Shown here one piece after another: positions 17,753 to 25,787 of a DNA stretch of 48,466 nt. Each line of letters opens with the position of its first letter. The stretch's first letter is position 1. The notes under the pieces were generated by a model that did no database searches, was not told the DNA's origin, and saw only the letters and a list, made by a program, of their open reading frames with translations. The translations under genes and the position numbers were made by a program. Source of the stretch: Saprospiraceae bacterium (GTDB lineage Bacteria; Bacteroidota; Bacteroidia; Chitinophagales; Saprospiraceae); contig JAIYCH010000096.1 in the NCBI GenBank assembly GCA_027488135.1, forward strand, positions 1 to 48,466, written 5' to 3'.

Positions 17753-19024
17753 TTAATTTAACGGGATTAACAAATTTATTTCGGTACCGTCCAATGGTAA
17801 GCGGTTCTTTATATTAACTTTCCATTTATGTGCTTTACAAACCTCCTTCACGTAATAAAGTCCTATGCCAAAGCCTTTTACCTCGGAAATATCTTGGGTA
17901 GGCACGCGAAAAAATTTGTCGAAAACTTTGTCCTTAAAATCTTTTGGAATGCCAATACCCTGGTCAATAATACTTATAATAAGCATCTTTTTCGTTTTTT
18001 CTACCCTCAGTAAAGCATAAACTTCCTTTGTTGAAAATTTTGCCGCATTATCAAGAAGACTACTTAAAGTATTGGTCAAATGAAATTTATCAGCAATAAT
18101 GTCTATGTCATCTAAAGAGTGTTCAAAGGCCAGAGTACCGCCCAAATTTTGAAATCTGATCGATTCTGCACTTACGATATCTTTCAGAAAGGGAATAATA
18201 TGTATGGTTTCTAGTTTTAAATTAAAACCATTGTTTTCAAATCTGGCTAACTGAAGAAGCCTTTCTATATGCTCATTTAAACGTAAATTCTGGTCTTTTA
18301 TTATTTTTGAATATCTTAATAGTCGCTCGTTTTCTTTTATTTTTTGGTGGTTTAAAAAATAATCGGTGGCAATCTGAATGGAAGCTATGGGTGTTTTGAA
18401 TTCATGTGTCATGTTGTTTATAAAATCTTTTTGTTGTTCAAACAGCCATTTTTGCCTGACAATAACAAAAAGAGAATAAGAAAAAAATACAATGGTGATA
18501 AAAAGAATAATCGAAAAGAAGAGAACGACTTGAAATTGACCCCATAAAAAACTGGATCTACCGGGGAATTTAACAGCAAAATAATAGGTAAAGGCGTGAT
18601 AGCCAGGCATTGATTTGCTTATCTCGGGTGCTTTTTTTGCTGGCTCGTATGCACAATACGCACCATACACCATTTCATCGGTGCTACAATCAAAAATGGC
18701 GTATTCAAAATCAAGGTTAACCGTTAATGCTTCAAGTTCTTTTCGGAGATAAAATTCAAGCAGATTGGCATCAATTTCATAAGCAATGTTTACAAGATAA
18801 TAATTGGCGCTTCGCTTGCGAATAATATTACCTGTGGGTAAAACAGTCCCATTTGCCACGGCTAATGATTCAGCTACCCGGCGAAGAGCCAGATGAATTT
18901 TTTGATTCACATCAGATTCGTTTGCCGTCCAGGTCGTAATACCCCAATAGGTTTGAACGGCTAAAATACCAACAATGGCTATCAAACCCAGCCAAACAAT
19001 CCTTATGACTTGAAGGTCTCGCAT
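17753..19024 (-). CDS. Sensor histidine kinase
   Basis: The 423-residue membrane kinase has TM1 at about 8-27 and TM2 at about 166-190, bounding a periplasmic sensor of about 135 residues with paired cysteines (FDCSTDEMVYGAYC). The dimerisation domain contains the phospho-acceptor H207 (MTHEFKTPIASI). The ATPase domain shows the N box (LLDNAAKFS), G1 (DQGIGIP), F box (FDKFFRVP) and G2 (GFGIGLYYV). There is no HAMP domain. It is transcribed ahead of its response regulator with a gap of 5 bases. The start lies only 51 bases from the likely start of the divergent DUF4271 gene, so the two promoters must overlap. Confidence 0.95.
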   Translation of the reverse strand: MRDLQVIRIVWLGLIAIVGILAVQTYWGITTWTANESDVNQKIHLALRRVAESLAVANGTVLPTGNIIRKRSANYYLVNIAYEIDANLLEFYLRKELEALTVNLDFEYAIFDCSTDEMVYGAYCAYEPAKKAPEISKSMPGYHAFTYYFAVKFPGRSSFLWGQFQVVLFFSIILFITIVFFSYSLFVIVRQKWLFEQQKDFINNMTHEFKTPIASIQIATDYFLNHQKIKENERLLRYSKIIKDQNLRLNEHIERLLQLARFENNGFNLKLETIHIIPFLKDIVSAESIRFQNLGGTLAFEHSLDDIDIIADKFHLTNTLSSLLDNAAKFSTKEVYALLRVEKTKKMLIISIIDQGIGIPKDFKDKVFDKFFRVPTQDISEVKGFGIGLYYVKEVCKAHKWKVNIKNRLPLDGTEINLLIPLN

Positions 19025-19053
19025 TGATTTTATATTTTAACCATAAAATTGTT

Positions 19054-19061
19054 TAATTTTG
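19054..19061 (+). promoter_or_regulatory. Candidate -7 box for the DUF4271-hemD run
   Basis: The bases TAATTTTG match TAnnTTTG exactly and lie 14 bases before the TTG proposed as the DUF4271 start. No -33 TTTG stands at the normal distance. If the box is real, transcription starts near 19068, which rules out the earlier TTG at 19049 as start codon. Confidence 0.3.
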
Positions 19062-19075
19062 CAGAAAAAAGGATT

Positions 19076-19936
19076 TTGGGCAAAATACGAACGATTTTAT
19101 TAATCTTGCTTTATTCCTGTCTTTTGTTTTCGCAGGGGATTTATTCTTTTGCCCAAGAGCAAAATCCTTTTGAATTAACTTACAGGGAAGGTTACAAAGA
19201 ATCATTAAAAAAGGTTTCAGAAAATCCATTTGAAAAATTAAGTCCTGTAAAAGAAGTGTCAACAGAAGAGATAACGGTAAAGCCATTGTTGACAGAACAA
19301 TCTACTAATTTCTTCCTGTTAATTACCCTTTTATTAATGTTAGCCCTCTTGCTTACCTTTCTAAGATCTTTTGCTATTGCTTCTGTAGGTGCTTTGGGTA
19401 GAGACAATCTATTTAATTTTTTATATCGTGAAATGTCTGGAAGAGGCGTTCTACCTTATGTATTGTTATATATTTTCTTTATTATAAATTTGGGTATCTT
19501 TTTTCATTTTTCAATGCCTGTCCTTTTAGATACCATGCATTCTACATTTAAGCCAGGTTATTATGTATTATTTTTTTTACCCTTCATTCTTTTAGGGTTG
19601 AGACATCTATTATTGACGTTTATCGGATTTGTATTTCCCGTTAAGAAGGAAATGGATAAGTACCAGTTTTTAATGGTCGTCACGGGGATCTCGATGGGTT
19701 TATTCATAGCCCCGATGAATATTTTTTTTCCCTATTTGAATGAAGAATGGAAACAAATACTCATTTTTAGTACTTTAATTTTTCTAGGCCTCATTTTATT
19801 ATATCATTTTTTAAGAGGATTAACCATGGGTGTAAGATTTATTGGTTCGCATCAATTCCACTTTTTATTGTATATTTGCACTGTTGAAATTGCACCAGTT
19901 CTTATTATGGTAAAATTGATTATCAATTCCTTATAA
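19076..19936 (+). CDS. DUF4271 family membrane protein
   Basis: The product (286 residues from the TTG at 19076) starts with a signal-type segment (LGKIRTILLILLYSCLLFSQ), then a periplasmic linker with PFELTYREGYKESLKK and PFEKLSPVKEV. Multiple membrane segments follow (FFLLITLLLMLALLLTFL, VLLYIFFIINLGIFFHF, YVLFFLPFILLGL and two or three more). This is the DUF4271 layout, common in Bacteroidota directly upstream of hemD; its function is unknown to me. There is no ATG before residue 90 or so. Two TTG codons are possible: 19049 (295 residues) or 19076. I prefer 19076 because it follows AAAAAAGGA and gives a normal signal segment, and because of the -7 box. hemD follows after 6 bases. Confidence 0.8.
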   Translation: MGKIRTILLILLYSCLLFSQGIYSFAQEQNPFELTYREGYKESLKKVSENPFEKLSPVKEVSTEEITVKPLLTEQSTNFFLLITLLLMLALLLTFLRSFAIASVGALGRDNLFNFLYREMSGRGVLPYVLLYIFFIINLGIFFHFSMPVLLDTMHSTFKPGYYVLFFLPFILLGLRHLLLTFIGFVFPVKKEMDKYQFLMVVTGISMGLFIAPMNIFFPYLNEEWKQILIFSTLIFLGLILLYHFLRGLTMGVRFIGSHQFHFLLYICTVEIAPVLIMVKLIINSL

Positions 19937-19942
19937 AAACGG

Positions 19943-20761
19943 ATGAACACAGATCAAATAATAAATGCTAATTTGGAACCAACAATGAATGAAATGTTTA
20001 TTGAAGGTTACCAGGAGGTCAAGTGTATTTTGGTTTCACAACCTAAACCTGCCGACAAATCTCCTTATTATGAATTAGAAAAAAAGTATAGTATTACTAT
20101 TGATTGGCGATCTTTCATTCACGTAGAACCTGTTTTGGCAAGAGATTTCAGAAAGAGTAAAGTTCGTATTGAAGATTTCTCTGCCGTTGTACTTACCAGC
20201 AAAAATTCGGTAGATCATTTCTTCCGAATGGCTGAAGAAATGAGGGTTAAATTATCTTTAGACTTAAAATATTTTTGTCTCACAGAGGCTATTGCCAACT
20301 ACCTTCAAAAATTCATAGTTTATAGAAAAAGGAAAGTATTCGTCGGAAATCGCGGGATTGAGGACTTGAGTCAAGCAATTAAGCGGAATAAAACAGAAAA
20401 ATTTCTGGTTCCTTGTTCTAATCTTGGAGCAAAAGATGTGTGTAAGTATTTGAATGAAAATGAGTTAGACTGGCAAGAAGCCATTATGTTCAATACTGTG
20501 AGTTCCGATTTGTCTGATTTAAGTGACGTTACTTATGACATCCTTGTTTTTTTTAGTCCCCAGGGAATTGAATCTTTGTATGAAAATTTTCCAGACTTCA
20601 AACAAAATGATACCAGGATTGCCGTATTCGGAAATTCTACAAGAAGGGCTGTTGAGGAAAGGAGTTTAGTGGTAAATATTCAGGCGCCATCCGTTGTTTC
20701 ACCTTCTATGACAGCTGCGTTAGATCAATATCTTCAAAAATCTAATAGAGTCGTCGGGTAA
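19943..20761 (+). CDS. hemD: Uroporphyrinogen-III synthase
   Basis: The 272-residue product matches the Bacteroidota branch of HemD, which cyclises hydroxymethylbilane to uroporphyrinogen III in haem and corrin synthesis. Recognisable stretches are KCILVSQPKPADKSPYYELE, IDWRSFIHVEPV, AVVLTSKNSVDHFF, FLVPCSN and the C-terminal ILVFFSPQGIESL. These come from the two alternating Rossmann-like domains. The first 25 residues are not conserved; later ATGs at 19985 or 19994 are possible starts. It is preceded by DUF4271 (6 bases) and followed by the Nudix gene (11 bases), so it sits in the middle of a four-gene run. Other haem genes are absent from the window. Confidence 0.9.
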   Translation: MNTDQIINANLEPTMNEMFIEGYQEVKCILVSQPKPADKSPYYELEKKYSITIDWRSFIHVEPVLARDFRKSKVRIEDFSAVVLTSKNSVDHFFRMAEEMRVKLSLDLKYFCLTEAIANYLQKFIVYRKRKVFVGNRGIEDLSQAIKRNKTEKFLVPCSNLGAKDVCKYLNENELDWQEAIMFNTVSSDLSDLSDVTYDILVFFSPQGIESLYENFPDFKQNDTRIAVFGNSTRRAVEERSLVVNIQAPSVVSPSMTAALDQYLQKSNRVVG

Positions 20762-20772
20762 TTACTATTTCC

Positions 20773-21414
20773 ATGAAAACGGACTGGGTAAGGGATTTAA
20801 CCGAGAAGCTGGCCATTGGCTCTTTACCTGGACCAAAGGCTCATAGGAAAATGAATCACCCCCATCGTTCTATGGAGTTTCCCCCGGAAAATGCAAAATT
20901 AGCTGGGGTCATGGCTCTTTTTTATCCAAGAGAAGGGGAATGGCAAATGGTTCTCATAGAACGACAATCATTTGATGCCAGAGATCAACATAAGGGTCAA
21001 ATATCATTTCCAGGTGGAAAATTTGATACCACCGATGCTAATTTGACCAACACAGCTATAAGAGAGACGCAAGAAGAAATTGGTGTTTTCTCACACAATA
21101 TTCAAATTCTCGGATCTTTAACGCCTATTTATATTTCCGTCAGTAATTTTCATGTTTTTCCATTTATCGGCGTGATGAATTTTGCGCCCGTCTTTAAGCC
21201 TCAATGGTCAGAAGTAAAGGAAATTATAGAAATCCCCATCCTCGATGTATTAAATCCACAATATCAGAAATTATCAGATATTCAAATCCATAAGGATTTT
21301 GTATTGAATGATGTTCCTTGTTTTAATATGAAGGAAAAGATAATTTGGGGTGCTACGGCGATGATTATCAGTGAAATTGCGGACTTAATTTCTCCCTACA
21401 AAGCTATATTATGA
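20773..21414 (+). CDS. Nudix hydrolase, CoA pyrophosphatase-like
   Basis: The 213-residue product carries the Nudix box in the form seen in CoA pyrophosphatases: GGKFDTTDANLTNTAIRET followed by QEEIGV. Just before it is the family's CoA-specific stretch (ERQSFDARDQHKGQISFPGG, matching the LLxxRxxxxxxHxGQIxFPGG pattern). Such enzymes split CoA or oxidised CoA into phosphopantetheine and 3',5'-ADP. The substrate is inferred from the pattern. The ATGA overlap of 4 bases with alanine dehydrogenase points to translational coupling. Confidence 0.88.
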   Translation: MKTDWVRDLTEKLAIGSLPGPKAHRKMNHPHRSMEFPPENAKLAGVMALFYPREGEWQMVLIERQSFDARDQHKGQISFPGGKFDTTDANLTNTAIRETQEEIGVFSHNIQILGSLTPIYISVSNFHVFPFIGVMNFAPVFKPQWSEVKEIIEIPILDVLNPQYQKLSDIQIHKDFVLNDVPCFNMKEKIIWGATAMIISEIADLISPYKAIL

Positions 21415-22655
21415 GTGACGACATTAAAAAACCATTAGGTACTAATATTCCGATGCCCAAAGAATTAATGGGGAAGCAATTTTATACCCAGGAAGAAATG
21501 GTGATGAAATCGGCGAAACTCGATAAACTTTTTTTTGGTATTCCTCTGGAGAGTACGCTGCAAGAAAACAGAGTTCCTCTTGTTCCCGCCTCCGTGGCAA
21601 CCCTGGTGACACAGGGTCATCAAGTTATTATAGAGAGAGGTGCGGGATTAAAAGCTCATTTCTCAGATAGAGATTATGCTGAAGCCGGAGCGGAAATTGC
21701 GGAAAATAGAGAACAGGTTTACAAAGCGGCCGTCATTTTAAAGGCAGCTCCTCCCACTAATGAGGAAATCGATTTGATGTTTGCTAATCAAATTCTTATA
21801 TCACCCTTACAAATGCCTACTTTAAGCGCAACCTATTTTCATAAATTAAGACAAAAAAGGGTGTTGGCGCTGGCTATGGAATATATAAAGGATGAGTCTG
21901 ATACCTTTCCCCTGGTGAGTATCATGAGCGAAATGGCAGGCATTGAAGCTATGCTTACCGCAGCAGAACTACTTTCAGTGAATGCAGGGGGAAATGGCGT
22001 ACTTTTAGGGGGCATTTCGGGGGTTCCCAGTGCAAAAGTGGTTATTCTCGGTGCAGGTGTTGTTGCTGAATATGCTTCCAGAGTAGCCATCGGTCTGGGT
22101 GCTGAGGTGAGGATTTTTGATAATGATGTGTATAAATTAAAGCGCCTCCAAAATCAGGTCGGCAGGCAGTTATATACCTCTTCACTCAATCCAATTTATT
22201 TACAGGAAGAATTAGTTTCTGCTGATGTTGTTATTGGAGCTATACACTCAAAATCGGGGCGAACCCCTGTTATTGTTAGTGAGGAAATGATTCAAAAAAT
22301 GAAGGCTGGTGCTGTAATAATCGATGTCAGTATAGACCAGGGTGGCTGTTTTGCTACTTCAGAGGTTACCACTTTGCAATCGCCCTCATTTATTAAATAT
22401 GGTGTGATTCATTATTGTGTGCCAAATATTACGTCAAGAGTACCAAGAACGGCATCAGTGGCCATAAGTAACATACTTACACCCATTTTATTGCATGCAG
22501 CCTCCGCAGGGGGCATCGAATCCTGGTTGTTTAATAATCCTGGCTTACGTCACGGGGTTTATACCTATAACGGTTATTTATGCAACGCTTATCTTGGAGA
22601 AAGATTTGATATGAAAACAACCAACCTCGACCTCATTATCACCTCACAAGGTTAA
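21411..22655 (+). CDS. ald: Alanine dehydrogenase
   Basis: The 414-residue product belongs to the alanine dehydrogenase/transhydrogenase group and should interconvert L-alanine and pyruvate plus ammonia with NAD. After an unconserved N-terminus of about 35 residues comes GIPLESTLQENRVPLVPAS, the substrate-side domain start. The Rossmann loop is VVILGAGVVAEYASR, and VIIDVSIDQGGCFATSE and PNITSRVPRTAS are family signatures. Bacteroidota commonly have this somewhat longer form. It overlaps the Nudix stop by 4 bases and ends 8 bases from the converging glyS. Confidence 0.9.
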   Translation: MSDDIKKPLGTNIPMPKELMGKQFYTQEEMVMKSAKLDKLFFGIPLESTLQENRVPLVPASVATLVTQGHQVIIERGAGLKAHFSDRDYAEAGAEIAENREQVYKAAVILKAAPPTNEEIDLMFANQILISPLQMPTLSATYFHKLRQKRVLALAMEYIKDESDTFPLVSIMSEMAGIEAMLTAAELLSVNAGGNGVLLGGISGVPSAKVVILGAGVVAEYASRVAIGLGAEVRIFDNDVYKLKRLQNQVGRQLYTSSLNPIYLQEELVSADVVIGAIHSKSGRTPVIVSEEMIQKMKAGAVIIDVSIDQGGCFATSEVTTLQSPSFIKYGVIHYCVPNITSRVPRTASVAISNILTPILLHAASAGGIESWLFNNPGLRHGVYTYNGYLCNAYLGERFDMKTTNLDLIITSQG

Positions 22656-22663
22656 GGAGTTAC

Positions 22664-24229
22664 TCACAAATTTAATCCCTCAAGCAGTTTTACCAAAGAA
22701 ACTTTTGATCTTACAATATCCTCAACCTGTGCAACGGTTAATCGCTCTTGCTTCAAAGTATCCCTGTCGCGAAGCGTAACTGTACCATTTTCTAAGGTAT
22801 CAAAATCGACAGTTAAGCAAAAAGGGGTGCCGATGGCATCCTGGCGTCTGTAACGACGACCGATAGCATCCTTTTCGTCATATTGGCAAGAGAATTCTTT
22901 TTTTAGTTTATTGTAAATCGTCTTGGCAGCAGTTGTTAATTCTTCCTTATTTTTCAAAAGGGGTAAAATGGCAATTTTAACGGGCGCTAAGGCTGGATGC
23001 AATGTCAGAACTACCCTGGTTGATTCCTTGCCGTCAGCATCGGGAATAATTTCTTCGCAATAAGCATTTGAAAACATGGCAAGAAACATACGATCGCAAC
23101 CAATAGACGTTTCAACTACGTATGGCGTATAACTTTCATTAAGTTCAGGGTCAAAATACTGTAATTTTTTACCTGATAATTCTTGATGGCTCTTTAAGTC
23201 AAAATCGGTACGGGAGTGTATTCCTTCCAGCTCTCTGAAGCCAAAAGGAAACTCAAACTGAATATCGACTGCGGCATTGGCATAATGAGCCAGATTGTCG
23301 TGATCTTTAAATCGCAGCTTATTTTGAGGAGTTCCCAGGGCTAAATGCCATTGCATTCTAAACTTTTTCCAGGTATCGTACCAGGTCATTTCCTCACCAG
23401 GACGAATGAAAAATTGCATCTCCATTTGTTCAAACTCCCTCATACGGAAAATAAATTGCCTGGCGACAATCTCATTTCTAAAGGCCTTTCCAATTTGAGC
23501 TATACCAAAAGGAACTTTTTGCCTGGTTGTTTTTTGAACGTTTAAGAAATTTACAAAAATCCCCTGAGCTGTTTCAGGTCTTAGGTATAATTTACCCTCT
23601 TCGCCAGAAATATTTCCCAATTGAGTATAAAACATGAGATTAAATTGCCTTACCTCAGTCCAGTTCTTAGAACCATTATCAGGATCTGTAATTTCCTCAT
23701 CGGTGAGAATAGCCCCCAATTCAGCCATATTACCTTCGCGCATAGCATTGGCTAGCCGGGTAGCTAAATTCGTTGCTTTTTCCACATTGGCTAAAACCCT
23801 TTCATTTGTTTTTCTGAACAACGCTTCATCAAAATTTTCACCAAAGCGCTTTATTGCTTTTTCAACCTCTTTATCAGCTTTTGCAATATACTTGTCAATC
23901 TGGTCTTCAATTAAAACATCGGCACGATATCTTTTTTTACTGTCCTTATTATCAACGAGAGGGTCATTAAAGGCATCAACATGTCCGGAAGCTTTCCAAA
24001 TCTTCGGGTGCATGAAAATAGCGGAATCCAATCCTACAATATTTTCCTGCATTTGAACCATTGCTGCCCACCAATATTGTTTAATATTGTTTTTTAGTTC
24101 TACCCCATTTGGACCATAATCATATACGGCACTCAGGCCATCATAAATTTCACTTGAAGGATAAATAAATCCATATTCCTTTGCGTGTCCTGTGATTTTC
24201 TTAAATAAATCAACTATTTCCTGTGCCAT
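22664..24229 (-). CDS. glyS: Glycine--tRNA ligase, dimeric eukaryote/archaeal type
   Basis: The 521-residue product is the single-chain class II glycyl-tRNA synthetase that charges tRNA-Gly. The motifs are clear: KEYGFIYPSSEIYDGLSAVY near the N-terminus, motif 2 around GIAQIGKAFRNEI, motif 3 in SIGCDRMFLAMF, and a C-terminal anticodon-binding domain starting near LAPVKIAILPL. The start is ATG 24229 (MAQEIVDLFKK). The frame extends to 24247 but only with a TTG. A good promoter lies at 24268-24297, giving a short leader of about 32 bases. Confidence 0.95.
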   Translation of the reverse strand: MAQEIVDLFKKITGHAKEYGFIYPSSEIYDGLSAVYDYGPNGVELKNNIKQYWWAAMVQMQENIVGLDSAIFMHPKIWKASGHVDAFNDPLVDNKDSKKRYRADVLIEDQIDKYIAKADKEVEKAIKRFGENFDEALFRKTNERVLANVEKATNLATRLANAMREGNMAELGAILTDEEITDPDNGSKNWTEVRQFNLMFYTQLGNISGEEGKLYLRPETAQGIFVNFLNVQKTTRQKVPFGIAQIGKAFRNEIVARQFIFRMREFEQMEMQFFIRPGEEMTWYDTWKKFRMQWHLALGTPQNKLRFKDHDNLAHYANAAVDIQFEFPFGFRELEGIHSRTDFDLKSHQELSGKKLQYFDPELNESYTPYVVETSIGCDRMFLAMFSNAYCEEIIPDADGKESTRVVLTLHPALAPVKIAILPLLKNKEELTTAAKTIYNKLKKEFSCQYDEKDAIGRRYRRQDAIGTPFCLTVDFDTLENGTVTLRDRDTLKQERLTVAQVEDIVRSKVSLVKLLEGLNL

Positions 24230-24267
24230 TGGATTGGTTTTAAACAAAATAAACTAAAAAAGCGTTG

Positions 24268-24297
24268 CAAAAGTACATTAAAACACAGTAATACAAT
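24268..24297 (-). promoter_or_regulatory. Promoter of glyS
   Basis: On the minus strand, ATTG at 24294-24297 is followed after 18 bases by TACTTTTG at 24268-24275. This is a full -7 match and three of four -33 bases at near-normal spacing. Transcription would begin near 24261. The -33 element overlaps the start codon of the divergent DUF2807 gene. Confidence 0.5.
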
Positions 24298-24988
24298 GAA
24301 ACAATCACGCCTATTTTCTTATTTGTTTTGCCTCCTGACATTGTCCTTTGTCAATTCCCTGTCTGCTCAAAAAGCTATTTCGGTGGAATCTTTTTCGGAA
24401 TTAGTGTTGACAGGAAGTATGAATGTTGAACTTAAAATCGCTGATAAAGAGGAAGTGATTATTGAAACAAAGGGAATAGAAGTCGAAGATATTGGTGTGA
24501 ATGTAAAAGGAGGTGTTCTTAAAATAAATGCATTGAAAGCATTCAAAAACAAAAATATTGAAATAAATATAATCATATACCATAAAAATTTATACTCAAT
24601 TTCTGCATCTGCTGGCGCTATGGTTACAAAGGGAGAAACTTTAGATGGCGATAAACTGGATTTGGACGTATTGAGCGGGGCAAAAATTTCAATCGACCTC
24701 AATGTTAAATCTTTAGAAGCTTATACCGCATCAGGAGCAAGTCTATTGTTGAGCGGTAAGGTGGAATCAGGGCAATTAACGGCGGCAACGGGAGGAATGA
24801 TAGACGGTAAGAAATTGGAGGTGGAACGGGCTTATGTAGTTTCTTCAACGGGTGCAAGCATTTCGGTCAAAGCTATTTCAGAGCTTGACATTCGATCAAA
24901 CACAGGAGGAAATGTAACCTACTATGGCACGCCGGTGAAGAAAACCATTAAAAAAGTAATGGCTGGTGAGGTTGTTAATGAATACTAG
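24296..24988 (+). CDS. Exported DUF2807 (head GIN domain) protein
   Basis: The 230-residue product has a signal peptide (MKQSRLFSYLFCLLTLSFVN, cleaved near SLSAQ). The rest is a right-handed beta-solenoid rich in short repeats with Ser/Gly turns (ISASAGAMV, DVLSGAKISIDL, YTASGASLLLSG, ATGGMIDGKKL, SSTGASISVKA). This is the DUF2807 or head GIN pattern common in Bacteroidota, where the proteins are exported and of unknown role, possibly adhesive. It stands alone between the divergent glyS and a converging hydrolase gene that it overlaps by 4 bases. Confidence 0.85.
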   Translation: MKQSRLFSYLFCLLTLSFVNSLSAQKAISVESFSELVLTGSMNVELKIADKEEVIIETKGIEVEDIGVNVKGGVLKINALKAFKNKNIEINIIIYHKNLYSISASAGAMVTKGETLDGDKLDLDVLSGAKISIDLNVKSLEAYTASGASLLLSGKVESGQLTAATGGMIDGKKLEVERAYVVSSTGASISVKAISELDIRSNTGGNVTYYGTPVKKTIKKVMAGEVVNEY

Positions 24989-25632
24989 TTCTTGCCAACA
25001 AATGGATTATGCTTTTTTTCATAACCAATGGTAGTGAATTCTCCATGTCCTGGCCAGACTACTGTATTTTCTGGTAGCCTGAATAACTTTTCTTTGATGG
25101 ATTCCATTAATAATTTATGATCACAACCGGGTAAATCGGTTCTTCCGATACTTTCTTTGAATAGTACATCTCCAGCAATTAGAAAATGGTCTTTTTCACA
25201 GTAAAAAGATAAACTGGCGGGCGAATGGCCTGGCGTTAATATGGTTTTTAATACACTATTCCCAAAGGTTACTTCATCACCTTCATCTAAAAAAAGGGAA
25301 GCAACAGGGGATGGTTCCGTGTAGGGAATGCCATATCGGGCGGCAACCATGGCACCCTTTTCGAGCATTCCAAGTTCTCCTTTGTGTATTTCCAAGGGCA
25401 AATTAAAATGGTCTGCTACAAATTTATTCCCTAATATATGATCTATGTGACAATGGGTGTTAATGAGTCTGACTGGCTTTATTTTTAATTTATCCAGGGT
25501 ATGAAGCAATTCATTTTTTTCCTGTTCGTTAGAGCAACCTGGGTCAAATATAACGCCTTCACCCGTTTCATCATAAACGATGTAAGTATTTTCCTGAAAC
25601 GGATTGAAAGTTAAAAAGGTAACATTAGCCAT
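24985..25632 (-). CDS. Metallo-beta-lactamase-fold hydrolase (glyoxalase II-like)
   Basis: The 215-residue product has the zinc motif HxHxDH at residues 60-65 (THCHIDHILGN). Later metal ligands follow in TPGHSPASLSF (His near 136), AGDVLFKESIGRTDLPG (Asp near 155) and VWPGHGEFT (final His). The layout and the IGRTDLPG stretch match the small MBL-fold group related to glyoxalase II and persulfide dioxygenase, soluble and cytoplasmic. A thioester substrate is inference only. The coding ends overlap by 4 bases with the DUF2807 gene. Confidence 0.9.
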   Translation of the reverse strand: MANVTFLTFNPFQENTYIVYDETGEGVIFDPGCSNEQEKNELLHTLDKLKIKPVRLINTHCHIDHILGNKFVADHFNLPLEIHKGELGMLEKGAMVAARYGIPYTEPSPVASLFLDEGDEVTFGNSVLKTILTPGHSPASLSFYCEKDHFLIAGDVLFKESIGRTDLPGCDHKLLMESIKEKLFRLPENTVVWPGHGEFTTIGYEKKHNPFVGKN

Positions 25633-25725
25633 GTCTGATAAATTAAAATGTGTAAAGTTAGGTTGTCAAGTAACAAAGATTAAACACATAGGATAAATAA
25701 TTGTTAAATTTAATGCACAAATGAT

Positions 25726-25733
25726 TAGATTTG
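25726..25733 (+). promoter_or_regulatory. Candidate -7 box for the propeller/barrel gene
   Basis: The bases TAGATTTG match TAnnTTTG exactly. Transcription would start near 25740, giving a leader of about 47 bases. The nearest upstream TTG is 22 bases away, slightly farther than normal. Confidence 0.35.
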
Positions 25734-25787
25734 GAATAACCACCTCACTCTCATATTTCTTCTAAATGATTTAATAGAGCAACCAAT

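Noticed and set aside
24230-24247. Six-codon upstream extension of glyS
   Set aside because: It begins with TTG, whereas ATG 24229 gives the usual N-terminus and a suitable leader from the promoter.
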